The notes beneath the pieces were generated by a model. That model saw only the letters and a list, made by a program, of their open reading frames with translations. It had not been told where the DNA came from and made no database searches. From the NCBI GenBank assembly GCA_902614085.1, contig CACMJS010000001.1, positions 235,127 to 299,126 on the forward strand: a stretch of 64,000 nt of DNA, given 5' to 3'. Numbering within the stretch: position 1 is the first letter of the stretch; each line of letters begins with the position of its first letter. The position numbers and the translations under genes were made by a program. This DNA is from an uncultured Alphaproteobacteria bacterium. Its GTDB lineage: Bacteria; Pseudomonadota; Alphaproteobacteria; HIMB59; GCA-002718135. Positions 36,483 through 46,617 of this stretch are shown piece by piece.

Positions 36483-37085
36483 CTAATTTGATTTAACTTG
36501 AATTGTAATATTAAAGCTTATTACAATTCTTTCTTCATTGGAAAGATTCTCATTTACTGAATGATCAAGGTAGCTTGGAAATAATACTAAAGCTCCTTCT
36601 TTTGGACTTATTCCATTTACCTGAGCATTAAGTAAATTAGGATTCAGTGCCTTCGGATATGTATAAACAGGTGCTGGTCTTGGATCATAAAAAACAATAT
36701 CTCCTGAGTTTTTTGGAGCACGAACATAATATGCTCCACTTATTGTGCTATTACCATGTTGGTGTCTTAAATTTGCAGAGCCTCCAGTATTTATTATTCC
36801 CCACATATTATTTATATTAATTGACTGTTTTTGTTTTTCCCAATTCATATCAGTGATTACTTGCTCAATAGCTGGTAATATAAATTTTATAAAATTTTTA
36901 GGTTCATTTTCTTGCATATTAAAGTCTTTTGAATGCCAACCTTTAATATTACTTTTACTAATTCCTTCATGATCTTTTGATTGAGTTATTTTAATAAATT
37001 TATACATTTGTTCATTAATTGACTGATAATTATCTAGTTGTAGTGTCCAAACAGGTGTTGGAAAAAAAAGATTTGGCTTGTTCAT
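36483..37085 (-). CDS. TIGR02466-type 2OG-Fe(II) oxygenase
   Basis: A 200-residue protein matching the TIGR02466 pattern: NLFFPTPVW at the start, HQHGNSTISGAYYV, SGDIVFYDPRPAP, then EGALVLFPSYLDHSVNEN and ERIVISFNI. The histidines in these segments are candidate iron ligands. These oxygenases are common in marine bacteria and phages, but no substrate is known. Second oxygenase of the cluster, and unlike the one at 34874-35635 in sequence. Confidence 0.85.
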   Translation of the reverse strand: MNKPNLFFPTPVWTLQLDNYQSINEQMYKFIKITQSKDHEGISKSNIKGWHSKDFNMQENEPKNFIKFILPAIEQVITDMNWEKQKQSININNMWGIINTGGSANLRHQHGNSTISGAYYVRAPKNSGDIVFYDPRPAPVYTYPKALNPNLLNAQVNGISPKEGALVLFPSYLDHSVNENLSNEERIVISFNITIQVKSN

Positions 37086-37154
37086 AATTTGTATCTATAT
37101 CAATTTATTCTTTCAGTAAACCAGTCTAAATGAAATTACCAAATAACTAATTTT

Positions 37155-37310
37155 TTAACTCTTTTTTGAACTAATATATTTTTTTACTAAATCTAATGTT
37201 TTAGCTATTCTCCATTGGTAAAAATTAAAATTTTTTCTACCAGAAATTATTTTGGGATTATTCTTAATTAAGATCTTTATATAATCTGGAATTTTATATT
37301 TATCACTCAA
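37155..37310 (-). CDS. Possible small coupled ORF after purH (51 codons)
   Basis: An open frame of 51 codons begins with TTG overlapping the stop of the upstream purH part in the arrangement TTGA, a coupling geometry seen throughout this operon. The predicted product begins LSDKYKIPDYIKILIK and includes NFYQWRIAKTLDLVKKYI, a basic, amphipathic-looking sequence with a tryptophan and no low-complexity bias. No family is recognised and there is no independent ribosome-binding site. It could be a real small protein or a remnant. Confidence 0.45.
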   Translation of the reverse strand: MSDKYKIPDYIKILIKNNPKIISGRKNFNFYQWRIAKTLDLVKKYISSKKS

Positions 37311-38224
37311 TGTTTGAAAAGCCTATTTTTAGTAAAATACAATGAAATTTTATTTTTTATAGAAAAAGAAATAATTTTTTTATCATTTATTGACCCCTTT
37401 GGTTGAGCCACAATATTACAACCATTTTTATTGAGTAATTTTATACTATCTGTAAACGGAAAAAAACCATCCGAAGCACAAACAAATGATTTACTTTTAA
37501 AATATTTGTTCATATTTTTTATTGCAGAATTAAGTGCATCAAATCTGTTTGTTTGACCATGCCCCAGGCCCAAAGTTTGTTTATTTTTTGACAAGACCAC
37601 AGCATTTGATTTTAAATGCTTAGCCACTTTCATTGAAAATATCAAATCATCAATTGATTTTGATGACGCTATTTTACCTGAAACCAAATTGAGAAATCTT
37701 TTATTAATAGGAGTTAAATCTTTAGTTTGATACAGGTCACCAAAAAGGGTAGATTTGTATTCAATATTTTGTTTTTTAATTTTTGGTATTTTTAATAAAA
37801 TTAATTTTTGTTTTTGTTTTAAAATATTTAATGCTGTTTTATCAAAATTAGGAGCAACAACCATTTCATAGAAATTTTTATGTATTTGTTTTGCTAATTT
37901 TAAATCTACTTTTCTATTTAAAAAAATTATACCTCCAAAAGCACTTTTAGAATCACTTTTGTAAGATTTAATAAAAGCATTTGTAATATTGTCAGATGAA
38001 GCTACGCCACAAGGATTAGTATGCTTAATAATTATTGATGTGGGCTCTCTAAACTCTGCCAAGCATTTTAGACCACTATCAAGATCAATTAAATTATTAT
38101 AACTTATAACCTTACCGCTTATTTGATAATTAAAAATAGAATTTTTTTGATTGTTAATTAAATAAGCATTTTGATTAGGATTCTCACCATATCTAAGTAT
38201 AATTTTTTTATTTTTAGCTTTCAT
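37307..38224 (-). CDS. purH: PurH C-terminal part: AICAR transformylase
   Basis: A 305-residue protein equal to the C-terminal domain of bifunctional PurH, which formylates AICAR with 10-formyl-THF. The conserved LRYGENPNQNA is at residues 10-20, the catalytic KHTNPCG pair (K67, H68) is present, then SAFGGI and CASDGFFPFTDS. One oddity is QPKGSINDK where PurH usually has QPGGSIRD. The start ATG overlaps the stop of the N-terminal part by 11 nt in a different frame, so PurH is encoded as two genes or carries a frameshift. The two products together total 504 residues, near the normal length. Confidence 0.88.
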   Translation of the reverse strand: MKAKNKKIILRYGENPNQNAYLINNQKNSIFNYQISGKVISYNNLIDLDSGLKCLAEFREPTSIIIKHTNPCGVASSDNITNAFIKSYKSDSKSAFGGIIFLNRKVDLKLAKQIHKNFYEMVVAPNFDKTALNILKQKQKLILLKIPKIKKQNIEYKSTLFGDLYQTKDLTPINKRFLNLVSGKIASSKSIDDLIFSMKVAKHLKSNAVVLSKNKQTLGLGHGQTNRFDALNSAIKNMNKYFKSKSFVCASDGFFPFTDSIKLLNKNGCNIVAQPKGSINDKKIISFSIKNKISLYFTKNRLFKH

Positions 38225-38813
38225 CTAACCAATCAGAAATTATTTTATCATAACTAGAAGTACCTTTATAAATTTTATGAGCCATTTTTTTTCTAAAAGA
38301 AAAGTCAGTCACCCCATTATTTTTTTTTAAATTACTAATTAATTTCTTGTAGTCCTTAATATCCATAATAGGTGTAATATATCTAAAGTTTTTACCGGCA
38401 GCCCTCAATAAACTTGGCCCACCGATGTCAATCATTTCAATTATATCATTAATAACTTTTCTTTTTAGGTATTTATGAAAAGGATATAGATTTACGATAA
38501 CAATATCAATTTCAGGAACTTCTAATGATAGAAATTGTTTTTTATGAAACTCATTTTCCCGGTTATAAAGTAAAGAGCTATATATTAATGGATTTAATGT
38601 TTTAATTCTTCCATCAAACATCTCTTTAAATTTAGTTATTTTAGAAATATCCCTACATTTAAAACCCATTCCTCTTATAATATTGCCAGTCGAACCGGTT
38701 GAAATAAATTTATAATTATATCTATTTAAATTATTACAAAGATAACGTAAATTTTTTTTGTCAAATACTGATATTAGGGCATATTTCTGTTTTAAATTTT
38801 TTGTAATGACCAT
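38214..38813 (-). CDS. purH: PurH N-terminal part: IMP cyclohydrolase
   Basis: A 199-residue protein matching the MGS-like IMP cyclohydrolase domain that closes the ring of FAICAR to make IMP. ALISVFDKKN, FISTGSTGNIIRGMG, then FKEMFDGRIKTLNP and EMIDIGGPSLLRAAGKN appear in the usual order. It ends in DWLDES at the point where full PurH runs into its transformylase domain. It starts 22 nt inside the heparinase-like gene. The C-terminal half is the next gene, overlapping by 11 nt. Confidence 0.88.
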   Translation of the reverse strand: MVITKNLKQKYALISVFDKKNLRYLCNNLNRYNYKFISTGSTGNIIRGMGFKCRDISKITKFKEMFDGRIKTLNPLIYSSLLYNRENEFHKKQFLSLEVPEIDIVIVNLYPFHKYLKRKVINDIIEMIDIGGPSLLRAAGKNFRYITPIMDIKDYKKLISNLKKNNGVTDFSFRKKMAHKIYKGTSSYDKIISDWLDES

Positions 38814-40324
38814 TTTCTTATAATTTTTTTATCTGACAATATACCTTTTATAACAATTTGTTTAGTTGGTTTTGTACTATTATTGTCAACAATTATACTG
38901 TCTTCTACAATTAATTCCATATCACTTTTAAATAACCAAATGTTATTCAAACTTGTTTTTAAAATTATATTTTTTTTGCTATTTGTAAAATTAAATACCA
39001 TTCCATCAGCTAAGTGAAACCTAATGTGGTAAACTAATCTTTTAGTTGTATCTTTATAAGAAATAAGACTATCTTCACCTTCCAATTTATCAAAATTTTT
39101 ACTTATAATTAATTTTCTCTTAATTATTTTTTTAAATTTGTTTGAGTATCCATTATGTGAACCTTCAAATATTTCTTCTCTTGCGTTAGTTTCTCTTCTA
39201 AAGACTACTGATTGAGGAAATTTTATGTGAGGATTACCTTCCTTTATCTCACTAATGTTTGTATTTTGTAAGATAATAGTAGAATGTGCCGCACTATATC
39301 TTAGGTATTCTGGATTTTTACCAAAATTTTCAGATGCACCGCAATTTGTGAATATTTTTTCACCAAAACCACTTAATTCCAAAGATAAAGTACCTGCGCT
39401 TAGATTAGAACTTATCATATCTTTGTTTGGTTGAACTACATCAAAAAAAACTTTCTTATTTTTATCAGTATAAAACGCAATACCATTATCTACATTCGCA
39501 AATATTCTTTTTTTTAAAAAATTTTCCTTATTTAATGAGTTATAAATTTCTTTTGTATAAATATTATTAGAGCCATTAAACAAAGGAATGGAACCATCTT
39601 TATGAAAATATTCGTTTAAAACAGAAGTCATCTTCAATATTAATTCATCAAAAATGTTTGCTTCTTTATATTTATAAAAAAGAAAGATATTTTTAATTTC
39701 AATTAAGTTATTTATAAATTTTGAATGCTCCAGTACATTGTAACTTTTATGCATTCCCAACTTATCAACTTGATTAACACAAATAAATTTTGCATATTCT
39801 ATATTTTTATTATTTATTCTTTCGGTTATGAAACATGATAACAAATATCCAACAATATCAAACGAAGTTATTTGAGTAATTTTTTTGTTATTAAAATCAA
39901 ATAAAATTCTTCGAATATGAAAATAAATTATTGAGTCTAGTTTTTTTTTATCTTTTAGACTGGATGATGAATTTATATATTCATAATTATATAAGAGATT
40001 AATAAGTCTTTTTGACTGTAAATCCTCTATCCATGGAAAAACTAATTTATTCTTATTAATTTGAAACCATCCAAAAATAGATTCTTTTGATAAATTTATA
40101 CCAATTTTACCTCCCAACTTATTTGAAAAGTTCAAAAAATCAAAGCTATGTATATTTTTATTATTATTCTTGTAAAAATTTTTTTTGAAAATATATGACT
40201 TAACTTGATCATAATTTGTATAGTCAATTTTTCTAAAATCCAAATCATTATATGACAAATTTTTATTTGACTTAAATTTGAAAATAATAAAAACAAAAAT
40301 TAATTTTTTAATTAATAAAATCAT
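38792..40324 (-). CDS. Heparinase II/III-family protein
   Basis: A 510-residue protein with an N-terminal helical (alpha/alpha-toroid) part and a C-terminal beta-sandwich of the heparinase II/III type, where SAAHSTIILQN, EIFEGSHNGY and KRLVYHIRFHLADG hold the conserved histidines and tyrosine. In alphaproteobacteria this protein is regularly placed between rsmB and purH; its substrate is unknown and it need not act on heparin. The N-terminus has a short hydrophobic stretch (MILLIKKLIFVFIIF) that may be a membrane anchor. Overlaps of 4 nt with rsmB and 22 nt with purH show a tight operon. Confidence 0.85.
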   Translation of the reverse strand: MILLIKKLIFVFIIFKFKSNKNLSYNDLDFRKIDYTNYDQVKSYIFKKNFYKNNNKNIHSFDFLNFSNKLGGKIGINLSKESIFGWFQINKNKLVFPWIEDLQSKRLINLLYNYEYINSSSSLKDKKKLDSIIYFHIRRILFDFNNKKITQITSFDIVGYLLSCFITERINNKNIEYAKFICVNQVDKLGMHKSYNVLEHSKFINNLIEIKNIFLFYKYKEANIFDELILKMTSVLNEYFHKDGSIPLFNGSNNIYTKEIYNSLNKENFLKKRIFANVDNGIAFYTDKNKKVFFDVVQPNKDMISSNLSAGTLSLELSGFGEKIFTNCGASENFGKNPEYLRYSAAHSTIILQNTNISEIKEGNPHIKFPQSVVFRRETNAREEIFEGSHNGYSNKFKKIIKRKLIISKNFDKLEGEDSLISYKDTTKRLVYHIRFHLADGMVFNFTNSKKNIILKTSLNNIWLFKSDMELIVEDSIIVDNNSTKPTKQIVIKGILSDKKIIRKWSLQKI

Positions 40325-41589
40325 TTTATTTTTTTAAGATATGCAGCAAAGTATCCATCTATATTGTTATTCAATATTTTATCTGGGATTGTAATCATTA
40401 GATTGTTTTTTACTAATTTTGAAAAGTTGTAATTTTCTTCTGTAAATATAAAATTTGCAACTAAAAAATTATTATTTTTTTTAAGGAACTCATTAATCTG
40501 ATCAACAGTCTCATTTTTTATAAAAGAACAAGTCATATAAAGTATATTTCCACCTACATTTAATAAAAGAGCAGCTTTCTCTAGCATATTTTGTTGTAAA
40601 TTATTCAGTCCATCAAAATCAGGAATTTTACTTTTAAAAAATATTTCAGGATTTTTTCTTATTGTTCCAATAGCTGAACAAGGAGCATCAATTATAATAA
40701 AATCAAATTTTTCATTTTTATCAAATTTTATAAAATCTTTATTTAATACTTTTGGATTAAATTTAAGACGATTTAAATTAGACTTAAGGGTTTGTATTCT
40801 TCTTTTGCTCTTATCATTAAGTGTAACTTTTAAGTTTTTTGAAAGGAGCTGGAACGCTTTTCCTCCAGGTGCAGCACAAGCATCCAGTAACTTTAAGTCT
40901 TGATTTCTAAATTCAATATTATTTATTGGAAAAAACGAAGAGAAATCTTGTACCCACCAATCACCTCTTATAAATGATTTTTTAACTTCTATATCCTTTT
41001 TATCTATTAAAAAACCTGATGTGCTACTCGTTTTAATTAAACCCTCATCAAATTTATTTAATTTCTCCTCATTTTTAAAAACTATATGAACATCTGGTTC
41101 TTTATAAAAATTTTCAAGAAATTGTTTTTTTTCATGTATTGTTAAAGAGGTTGATCTTTTTCTAAACCATTGAGGCAAATCATTATAACTAATTTTAATA
41201 TTTTTTAATTTTTCTTTATTTTTAGCTATCGCCTTTAAGCTAGCATTTATAAGTGCTGGATAGAGTTTTAGTTTTTTTGAAATTTCAACTGAACAGTTTA
41301 TAACAGCATATTCTTTAAAATCTAAAAATACAATTTGAGTTATAGCGCTGATTAATAAAATTTTCTCATGATCTCTTAATTTTTTTTTTATATATTTTTT
41401 CAATATTTTTAAGCTATGTATATGGAGCCTCATAGAGTTTAAGGTCACATTAAATATAAAAGATACATCTTCTTTTTTATGTTTATCAATTATTTTTTTA
41501 ATAGATGTATTTTCTAATGTATTATTAAATTTATAGATCGAAAATAAAATATTATGAATATCAAATCTTACTTTTTCACCTTTAATCAT
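40321..41589 (-). CDS. rsmB: 16S rRNA (cytosine967-C5)-methyltransferase RsmB
   Basis: A 422-residue m5C methyltransferase. The N-terminal ~140 residues resemble a NusB-like domain. The SAM motif DACAAPGGKAFQLL begins near residue 233, the motif IV DAPCSAIGTIRKNPE with its release cysteine is near 303, and the catalytic cysteine lies in MTCSF near 352. It methylates C967 in 16S rRNA. First gene of the rsmB-heparinase-purH operon. Confidence 0.93.
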   Translation of the reverse strand: MIKGEKVRFDIHNILFSIYKFNNTLENTSIKKIIDKHKKEDVSFIFNVTLNSMRLHIHSLKILKKYIKKKLRDHEKILLISAITQIVFLDFKEYAVINCSVEISKKLKLYPALINASLKAIAKNKEKLKNIKISYNDLPQWFRKRSTSLTIHEKKQFLENFYKEPDVHIVFKNEEKLNKFDEGLIKTSSTSGFLIDKKDIEVKKSFIRGDWWVQDFSSFFPINNIEFRNQDLKLLDACAAPGGKAFQLLSKNLKVTLNDKSKRRIQTLKSNLNRLKFNPKVLNKDFIKFDKNEKFDFIIIDAPCSAIGTIRKNPEIFFKSKIPDFDGLNNLQQNMLEKAALLLNVGGNILYMTCSFIKNETVDQINEFLKKNNNFLVANFIFTEENYNFSKLVKNNLMITIPDKILNNNIDGYFAAYLKKIK

Positions 41590-41659
41590 GATTTTTAATA
41601 ATCTATTATTTATTGAAATTAATTATATAATAAATATCAAAAATAAAATATATTGAGTT

Positions 41660-42211
41660 ATGCGAGGTAATCTTGAAACAATTGTTGGAGCAATGTTTGC
41701 TGGTAAAACAAGTGAATTATTAAAAAGAATACTTTGGGCTAAACACCAAAACAAAAAAATTATCGTAATCAAACCAAGTTTAGATGACAGATATTCAAAT
41801 GAAAAAATAATTACTCATAATGATTTGAGTCATGAATGCTATGCTATGAATGATTGGTTTACAACTTTAAAAAAATTTAATTTTGAAAAAAGTGAAGTTG
41901 ATATGGTATTCTTAGATGAAATTCAGTTTATGGATACAAAGCATACACTAGATAATGTTGAAATTATTTTGAGTAAAGGAATAGATGTTGTTTGTGCGGG
42001 CTTAGATCAAGACTCAAGAGGAAAGCCTTGGGAAACATCTTCAATGCTTTTAGGCCTATCTGATAAAATTGTAAAAATTTATGGTTTTTGCAATGTTTGT
42101 GGTCTTGAGGCTACAAAAACATATAGAAAAACAGAGGGTGGTGAGAGAACTCAAGTAGGAGCTGCAAATATTTATGAACCCAGGTGTCTGAAGCATTGGG
42201 AGCCAAGATAG
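41660..42211 (+). CDS. tdk: Thymidine kinase (type II)
   Basis: A 183-residue thymidine kinase that phosphorylates thymidine to dTMP. The P-loop GAMFAGKTS is at residues 10-18, the LDEIQF segment is the Walker B equivalent, and a zinc finger is visible as CNVCG with a C-terminal CLKH pair. Length is typical. It converges on acs with 7 nt between the stops, so no terminator fits between them. Confidence 0.95.
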   Translation: MRGNLETIVGAMFAGKTSELLKRILWAKHQNKKIIVIKPSLDDRYSNEKIITHNDLSHECYAMNDWFTTLKKFNFEKSEVDMVFLDEIQFMDTKHTLDNVEIILSKGIDVVCAGLDQDSRGKPWETSSMLLGLSDKIVKIYGFCNVCGLEATKTYRKTEGGERTQVGAANIYEPRCLKHWEPR

Positions 42212-42218
42212 TTTGTTT

Positions 42219-44144
42219 TTATTTATTTTGTCTGCTTTTAATTAAATTATCTACAACCGATGGATCTGCTAATGTTGAAGTATCTCCTAAATTTTCAAAA
42301 TCATTTGAGGCAATTTTTCTTAAAATCCGCCTCATAATTTTTCCAGATCTTGTCTTTGGTAATCCAGCGGTAATATGTATAAAGTCTGGCGTAGCAATAG
42401 GACCAATTTTTTCTCTAATTGTTTTTTTTAAATTCAATACTAAATCATCTGAAGAAGCAACGCCTACTTTGAGAGATACATAACAATATAAACCATTGCC
42501 TTTAACGTCATGAGGATAGCCCACTACTGCAGCTTCAGAAACATCCTTATGAGATACAAAAGCACTTTCTATTTCAGCAGTGCCTAAATTATGCCCAGAC
42601 ACAATTATTACATCATCTACTCTGCCTGTAATCCAATAATATCCATCTTTATCTCTCTTACATCCATCACCTGTAAAATATTTACCATCAAATTGCGAAA
42701 AATAAGTATCAATGAATCTTTTATGATCTCCATAAACTGTTCTCATTTGGCCTGGCCATGATCGTTTCATACACAACATACCTTCACATTCACCTTCTAG
42801 CTCATTTCCTTCTTTATCAACTATGCAAGGTTCAATTCCAAAAAAAGGTTTTGAAGCAGAACCAGGCTTCAATTTTATAGCACCAGTTTGAGGAGAAATT
42901 AAAATTCCCCCTGTTTCTGTTTGCCACCAAGTATCAACAATTGGACATTTAGAATTACCGGGTACTTCATAGTACCACTTCCAAGCTTCTGGATTTATTG
43001 GTTCACCGACTGTACCTAAAAGTTTTAATGATGATCTGTTAGTTTTTGTTACAAAACTATCGCCTTCTCTCATTAAAGCTCTAATAGCAGTAGGAGCCGT
43101 GTAAAATATGTTTACTTCATGTTTATCAACTATTTGCCAAAATCTAGAGAAGTCAGGATAATTAGGAACACCTTCAAACATTAAAGTTGTAGCACCATTA
43201 GCAAGCGGGCCATAAATTATATAACTGTGACCAGTAATCCAACCTATGTCTGCAGTGCACCAGTATATATCTCCATCATTGTAATTAAAGATATACTCAT
43301 GTGTCATTGAAGCATAAACTATATAACCACCTGTTGTATGCATCACACCTTTAGGCTTACCAGTCGACCCAGAGGTATATAAAATGAATAAAGGATCCTC
43401 AGCATTTAAGACTTCTGGTTCACAAAAACTATCAACATCTTTTAAAATATCATCATAAAAAATATCTCTATCTTTTTTTAGCTCTATCTTCTTATTTGTT
43501 CTTTTAATAACTAGACATTTTTTTACATCCGGACATGTTTCTAGAGCTTTATCCGTAGTTAATTTCAAAGGAATAGTTTTTCCACCTCTAACCCCTTCGT
43601 CTGCTGTTACTAAATATTCTGATTTACAATCTTTTATTCTACCTGCTATCGACTCCGCAGAAAAGCCTCCAAATATTATTGAGTGAACTGCTCCAATTCT
43701 TGCACAAGCTAACATAATGTAGGCCAACTCAGGTATCATTGTTAAGTATATTGTTACTCGATCACCTTTTTTTACCCCAATTTTTTTTAGTACATTTGCT
43801 GCTTTTGATACATTTATTAGAAGGTCTCTGTAGGTTATTTTCTTTGTTTCATTTGGATCATCACCTTCCCAAATTATAGCAACTTTATCAGGATTATTTT
43901 CAGCATGCCTATCTATACAATTATAAGATACATTAAGATTACCGTCTTCAAACCATTTAATACTAACATCATCTTTAGAATATTTTATATCTTTGATTTT
44001 TGAAAATTTTTTAATCCAATCGACTCTTTGTGCTTGATCTGCCCAAAATTTATCATTGTTTTGAAGAGAATTGTCATACATTGAAGAATATTTTTCTTCA
44101 TTAACTTTAGCATCTTCAATCCATTTTTTTTCAATTTCCATCAT
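42219..44144 (-). CDS. acs: Acetyl-CoA synthetase
   Basis: A 641-residue AMP-forming synthetase that activates acetate to acetyl-CoA. The core motif [12 protein letters not shown], the TWWQTETGG segment that shapes a small acyl pocket, [18 protein letters not shown], and the C-terminal lysine in [11 protein letters not shown] (a known acetylation site) are all present. Length is normal. It probably allows use of acetate from the environment or from internal metabolism. The 48 nt between its start and the next upstream gene hold the promoter, if any. Confidence 0.97.
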   Translation of the reverse strand: MMEIEKKWIEDAKVNEEKYSSMYDNSLQNNDKFWADQAQRVDWIKKFSKIKDIKYSKDDVSIKWFEDGNLNVSYNCIDRHAENNPDKVAIIWEGDDPNETKKITYRDLLINVSKAANVLKKIGVKKGDRVTIYLTMIPELAYIMLACARIGAVHSIIFGGFSAESIAGRIKDCKSEYLVTADEGVRGGKTIPLKLTTDKALETCPDVKKCLVIKRTNKKIELKKDRDIFYDDILKDVDSFCEPEVLNAEDPLFILYTSGSTGKPKGVMHTTGGYIVYASMTHEYIFNYNDGDIYWCTADIGWITGHSYIIYGPLANGATTLMFEGVPNYPDFSRFWQIVDKHEVNIFYTAPTAIRALMREGDSFVTKTNRSSLKLLGTVGEPINPEAWKWYYEVPGNSKCPIVDTWWQTETGGILISPQTGAIKLKPGSASKPFFGIEPCIVDKEGNELEGECEGMLCMKRSWPGQMRTVYGDHKRFIDTYFSQFDGKYFTGDGCKRDKDGYYWITGRVDDVIIVSGHNLGTAEIESAFVSHKDVSEAAVVGYPHDVKGNGLYCYVSLKVGVASSDDLVLNLKKTIREKIGPIATPDFIHITAGLPKTRSGKIMRRILRKIASNDFENLGDTSTLADPSVVDNLIKSRQNK

Positions 44145-44192
44145 TTGATTAGACTAATTCTAAATATATAAAAATACAACAATTAAATTAAT

Positions 44193-45086
44193 TTAACTAA
44201 ACATTTTATAATTTAATTTTTGCATAAGATTTTTAAATTTATTTTCTATTAAACTTATTTGACTTCCATCTAACTCTGTCTTCCACTGTTCTTTCTTTCC
44301 TATAGCAAAGAATTGTTCATTTACACTTTCATTAAATCCCTCTTTCTTTTCCATTTCTTGTAAAAAACCAAATGCTGTAGAATTAATTATATTTTTAGTT
44401 TTTATATTTTTGTTTGATATTTTAATATTATAATTACTTTCAAAAAACTTTATTATTTTATCTACTGTATTTATTTTATCATAAACTAAATCTTCGTAGC
44501 TTAATAAAAGATATGGGCATTCTACTTTTAAATTAATCCATGATCTTACATGTTTTTCCCAACTTGATATGTAAACAGGAATATTTTTATCATATTTTTT
44601 ATATTTATCGTGACCTATCCATTTAATGCACGCCGAATCATTAAACATAAACTTTAAACTATCATTTTTTGAAATATTATCATGTCTTGCCCACGATAAA
44701 CATATATCTCTAGGATCTCTGTAAATGTAAATTATACCTCTTAAATAATTATCTATTAAGAAATTTTGCCCATTAAAATTTCCATTAAAGTGAGTTTTAA
44801 AAAAAGCAAAATCTTCGCTAAATCCTAAATTTATTTTTTTTTGAATTTCTTTCATATTTTCAAAAATAAGATAATTTCTTTCCTCCCAACCTTTTTGGTT
44901 TATGTTATTTTCAGTTGTATTAAAGCATTTTGCTAACCTACTAAATTCTTCAAAAACAACAATTTTTTTAAGTAAATCAAATCTAAACATTCCATTATCT
45001 GAAAAAAATAATGAACATAGAATTGATCTAACAAGAGTATTTCCACTTTTAGGATATGACGCTATCCAAAATATGTGTTTAGTCAT
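44193..45086 (-). CDS. Sulfotransferase-domain protein
   Basis: A 297-residue protein with the sulfotransferase PAPS-binding 5' loop YPKSGNT at residues 11-17 and the 3'-phosphate region YRDPRDICLSWARHD near residue 125. PAPS-dependent transfer of sulfate to a sugar, lipid or small molecule is inferred; the acceptor is unknown. It overlaps the EVE-domain gene by 8 nt, so the two are probably expressed together. Confidence 0.85.
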   Translation of the reverse strand: MTKHIFWIASYPKSGNTLVRSILCSLFFSDNGMFRFDLLKKIVVFEEFSRLAKCFNTTENNINQKGWEERNYLIFENMKEIQKKINLGFSEDFAFFKTHFNGNFNGQNFLIDNYLRGIIYIYRDPRDICLSWARHDNISKNDSLKFMFNDSACIKWIGHDKYKKYDKNIPVYISSWEKHVRSWINLKVECPYLLLSYEDLVYDKINTVDKIIKFFESNYNIKISNKNIKTKNIINSTAFGFLQEMEKKEGFNESVNEQFFAIGKKEQWKTELDGSQISLIENKFKNLMQKLNYKMFS

Positions 45087-45504
45087 ATGAATTGTTTGAA
45101 TTTAATGACATATTAATAATTTCATCCCACTCTTTTTTTGTTAATGGCATAACAGAAAGTCTACTTTGCTTAACAAGAGCAATATTTTTTAACTTATTAT
45201 TTTTTTTTATTTGGTCAAGAGAGACTGGGTTTTTTAGTTTTTTTGTTGCTTTAACATCAACTACAACAAAACGTCCTGATTTATCTGTAGGATCTGGATA
45301 ATATTCTTTTACTACTTTAACAATACCAACAATAGCTCTTTCTGTTATTGAATGATAAAAAAAACATAAATCATTTTTTTTCATCTCTTTCAAATTATTC
45401 CTGGCTTGATAATTTCGAACTCCATCCCACATGGATGCACCATCCTTGATTTGGTTATCCCATGACCATGCATCAGGTTCAGATTTCAATAACCAGTATT
45501 TCAT
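45079..45504 (-). CDS. EVE-domain protein
   Basis: A 141-residue protein consisting of one EVE (PUA-like) domain. The start MKYWLLKSEPDAWSWD, then WDGVRNYQARNNLKEM, and FYHS mark the pocket that in known members binds a modified base in nucleic acid. The specific ligand is not known. It lies beside tsaD in the same direction and overlaps the sulfotransferase gene. Confidence 0.92.
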   Translation of the reverse strand: MKYWLLKSEPDAWSWDNQIKDGASMWDGVRNYQARNNLKEMKKNDLCFFYHSITERAIVGIVKVVKEYYPDPTDKSGRFVVVDVKATKKLKNPVSLDQIKKNNKLKNIALVKQSRLSVMPLTKKEWDEIINMSLNSNNSYD

Positions 45505-45544
45505 TTTAATATTTCTTTAGTTTAAATTATTTACAAGATTAAAT

Positions 45545-46555
45545 TTATAATACACTTCTTACTCCTAATCTAGGCATTGGTTTAAAAAATAAATCATTTC
45601 TATCTTTTTTGTAAAATTTCATACATGCCCATGCAATCATAGCAGCATTATCAATCATCATTTCCCTTACTGGATAGTATATCTCAATATTTTTATTAAT
45701 AAAAAAATTTTCTAATCTTTTTTTTATATACTTATTATTAGATACACCCCCTACAACTGAAAGTGATTTAACATTTACTTTATATAATTTTAGTCTTTCT
45801 AATCCTCTTTCAAGTTTTTCTATTAGTAGATCTGAAATATTTTTTTGAAATGATGCAGATAAATCTTGAATAAATTTTTTATCAATTTTATTTTTTTTTG
45901 TTAAAATATTTATATGTGTTTTAATCCCAGAAAACGAAAAGTTGAAATTTTTTTCTTTTAATAAAGGTTTTGGTAAAGTAAATCTATTTTCATCTCCTTT
46001 CACTGCCTCTCTTTCAATCTCAGCACCACCCGGATATGAAAGTCCTATTAATTTTGCGGTTTTATCAAAAGCTTCTCCAATTGCATCATCAACACTCTGT
46101 CCTAATAGTTCAATATTTCGCTCATTCTTCATAAGGTATACTTGAGTATGTCCTCCTGTTAAAAGCAAGACTACACTTGGGAATTTTACATCATTATTAA
46201 AACTTGTGGAAAGGATATGACCTTCAAGATGATTGATTGGAATGAATGGCTTTTGAAAGGAAATAGCTAAAGATTTTGTAAAAGTTGATCCAACTAATAA
46301 ACTTCCTATAAGCCCTGGTCCACAAGTAGCTGAAAATACATCTATTTCATTAGGATCTATATTTTTTCTAGAAAACAATTCGTTAGTCATAATTTGAATT
46401 TTTTCTAAATGTGACCTGGAAGCTAACTCTGGAACAACACCCCCATGTATTTTATGAATTTCCTGAGAAAAAGTAATATGTTCTACAATAGAGCTGTTTT
46501 CCATTAGACATATTGATGTTTCGTCGCACGAAGTTTCTGTAGCAAATACAAGCAT
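45545..46555 (-). CDS. tsaD: tRNA threonylcarbamoyl transferase TsaD
   Basis: A protein of about 336 residues that transfers the threonylcarbamoyl group to A37 of tRNAs reading ANN codons. ATETSCDETS starts the ASKHA fold, the metal ligands HLEGH are at H109 and H113, and GGVSNNKYI and the C-terminal metal aspartate region follow. I chose ATG at 46555, which starts right at the conserved LVFATETSCD; an in-frame ATG at 46594 would add 13 residues that are not conserved. It is divergent from the mitofilin-like gene. Confidence 0.95.
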   Translation of the reverse strand: MLVFATETSCDETSICLMENSSIVEHITFSQEIHKIHGGVVPELASRSHLEKIQIMTNELFSRKNIDPNEIDVFSATCGPGLIGSLLVGSTFTKSLAISFQKPFIPINHLEGHILSTSFNNDVKFPSVVLLLTGGHTQVYLMKNERNIELLGQSVDDAIGEAFDKTAKLIGLSYPGGAEIEREAVKGDENRFTLPKPLLKEKNFNFSFSGIKTHINILTKKNKIDKKFIQDLSASFQKNISDLLIEKLERGLERLKLYKVNVKSLSVVGGVSNNKYIKKRLENFFINKNIEIYYPVREMMIDNAAMIAWACMKFYKKDRNDLFFKPMPRLGVRSVL

Positions 46556-46617
46556 ATTTTTTTTGGTATAGTATTTTACACTGTTAAACAACAAACTAAT
46601 AATGCTAAAAAAAGAGC

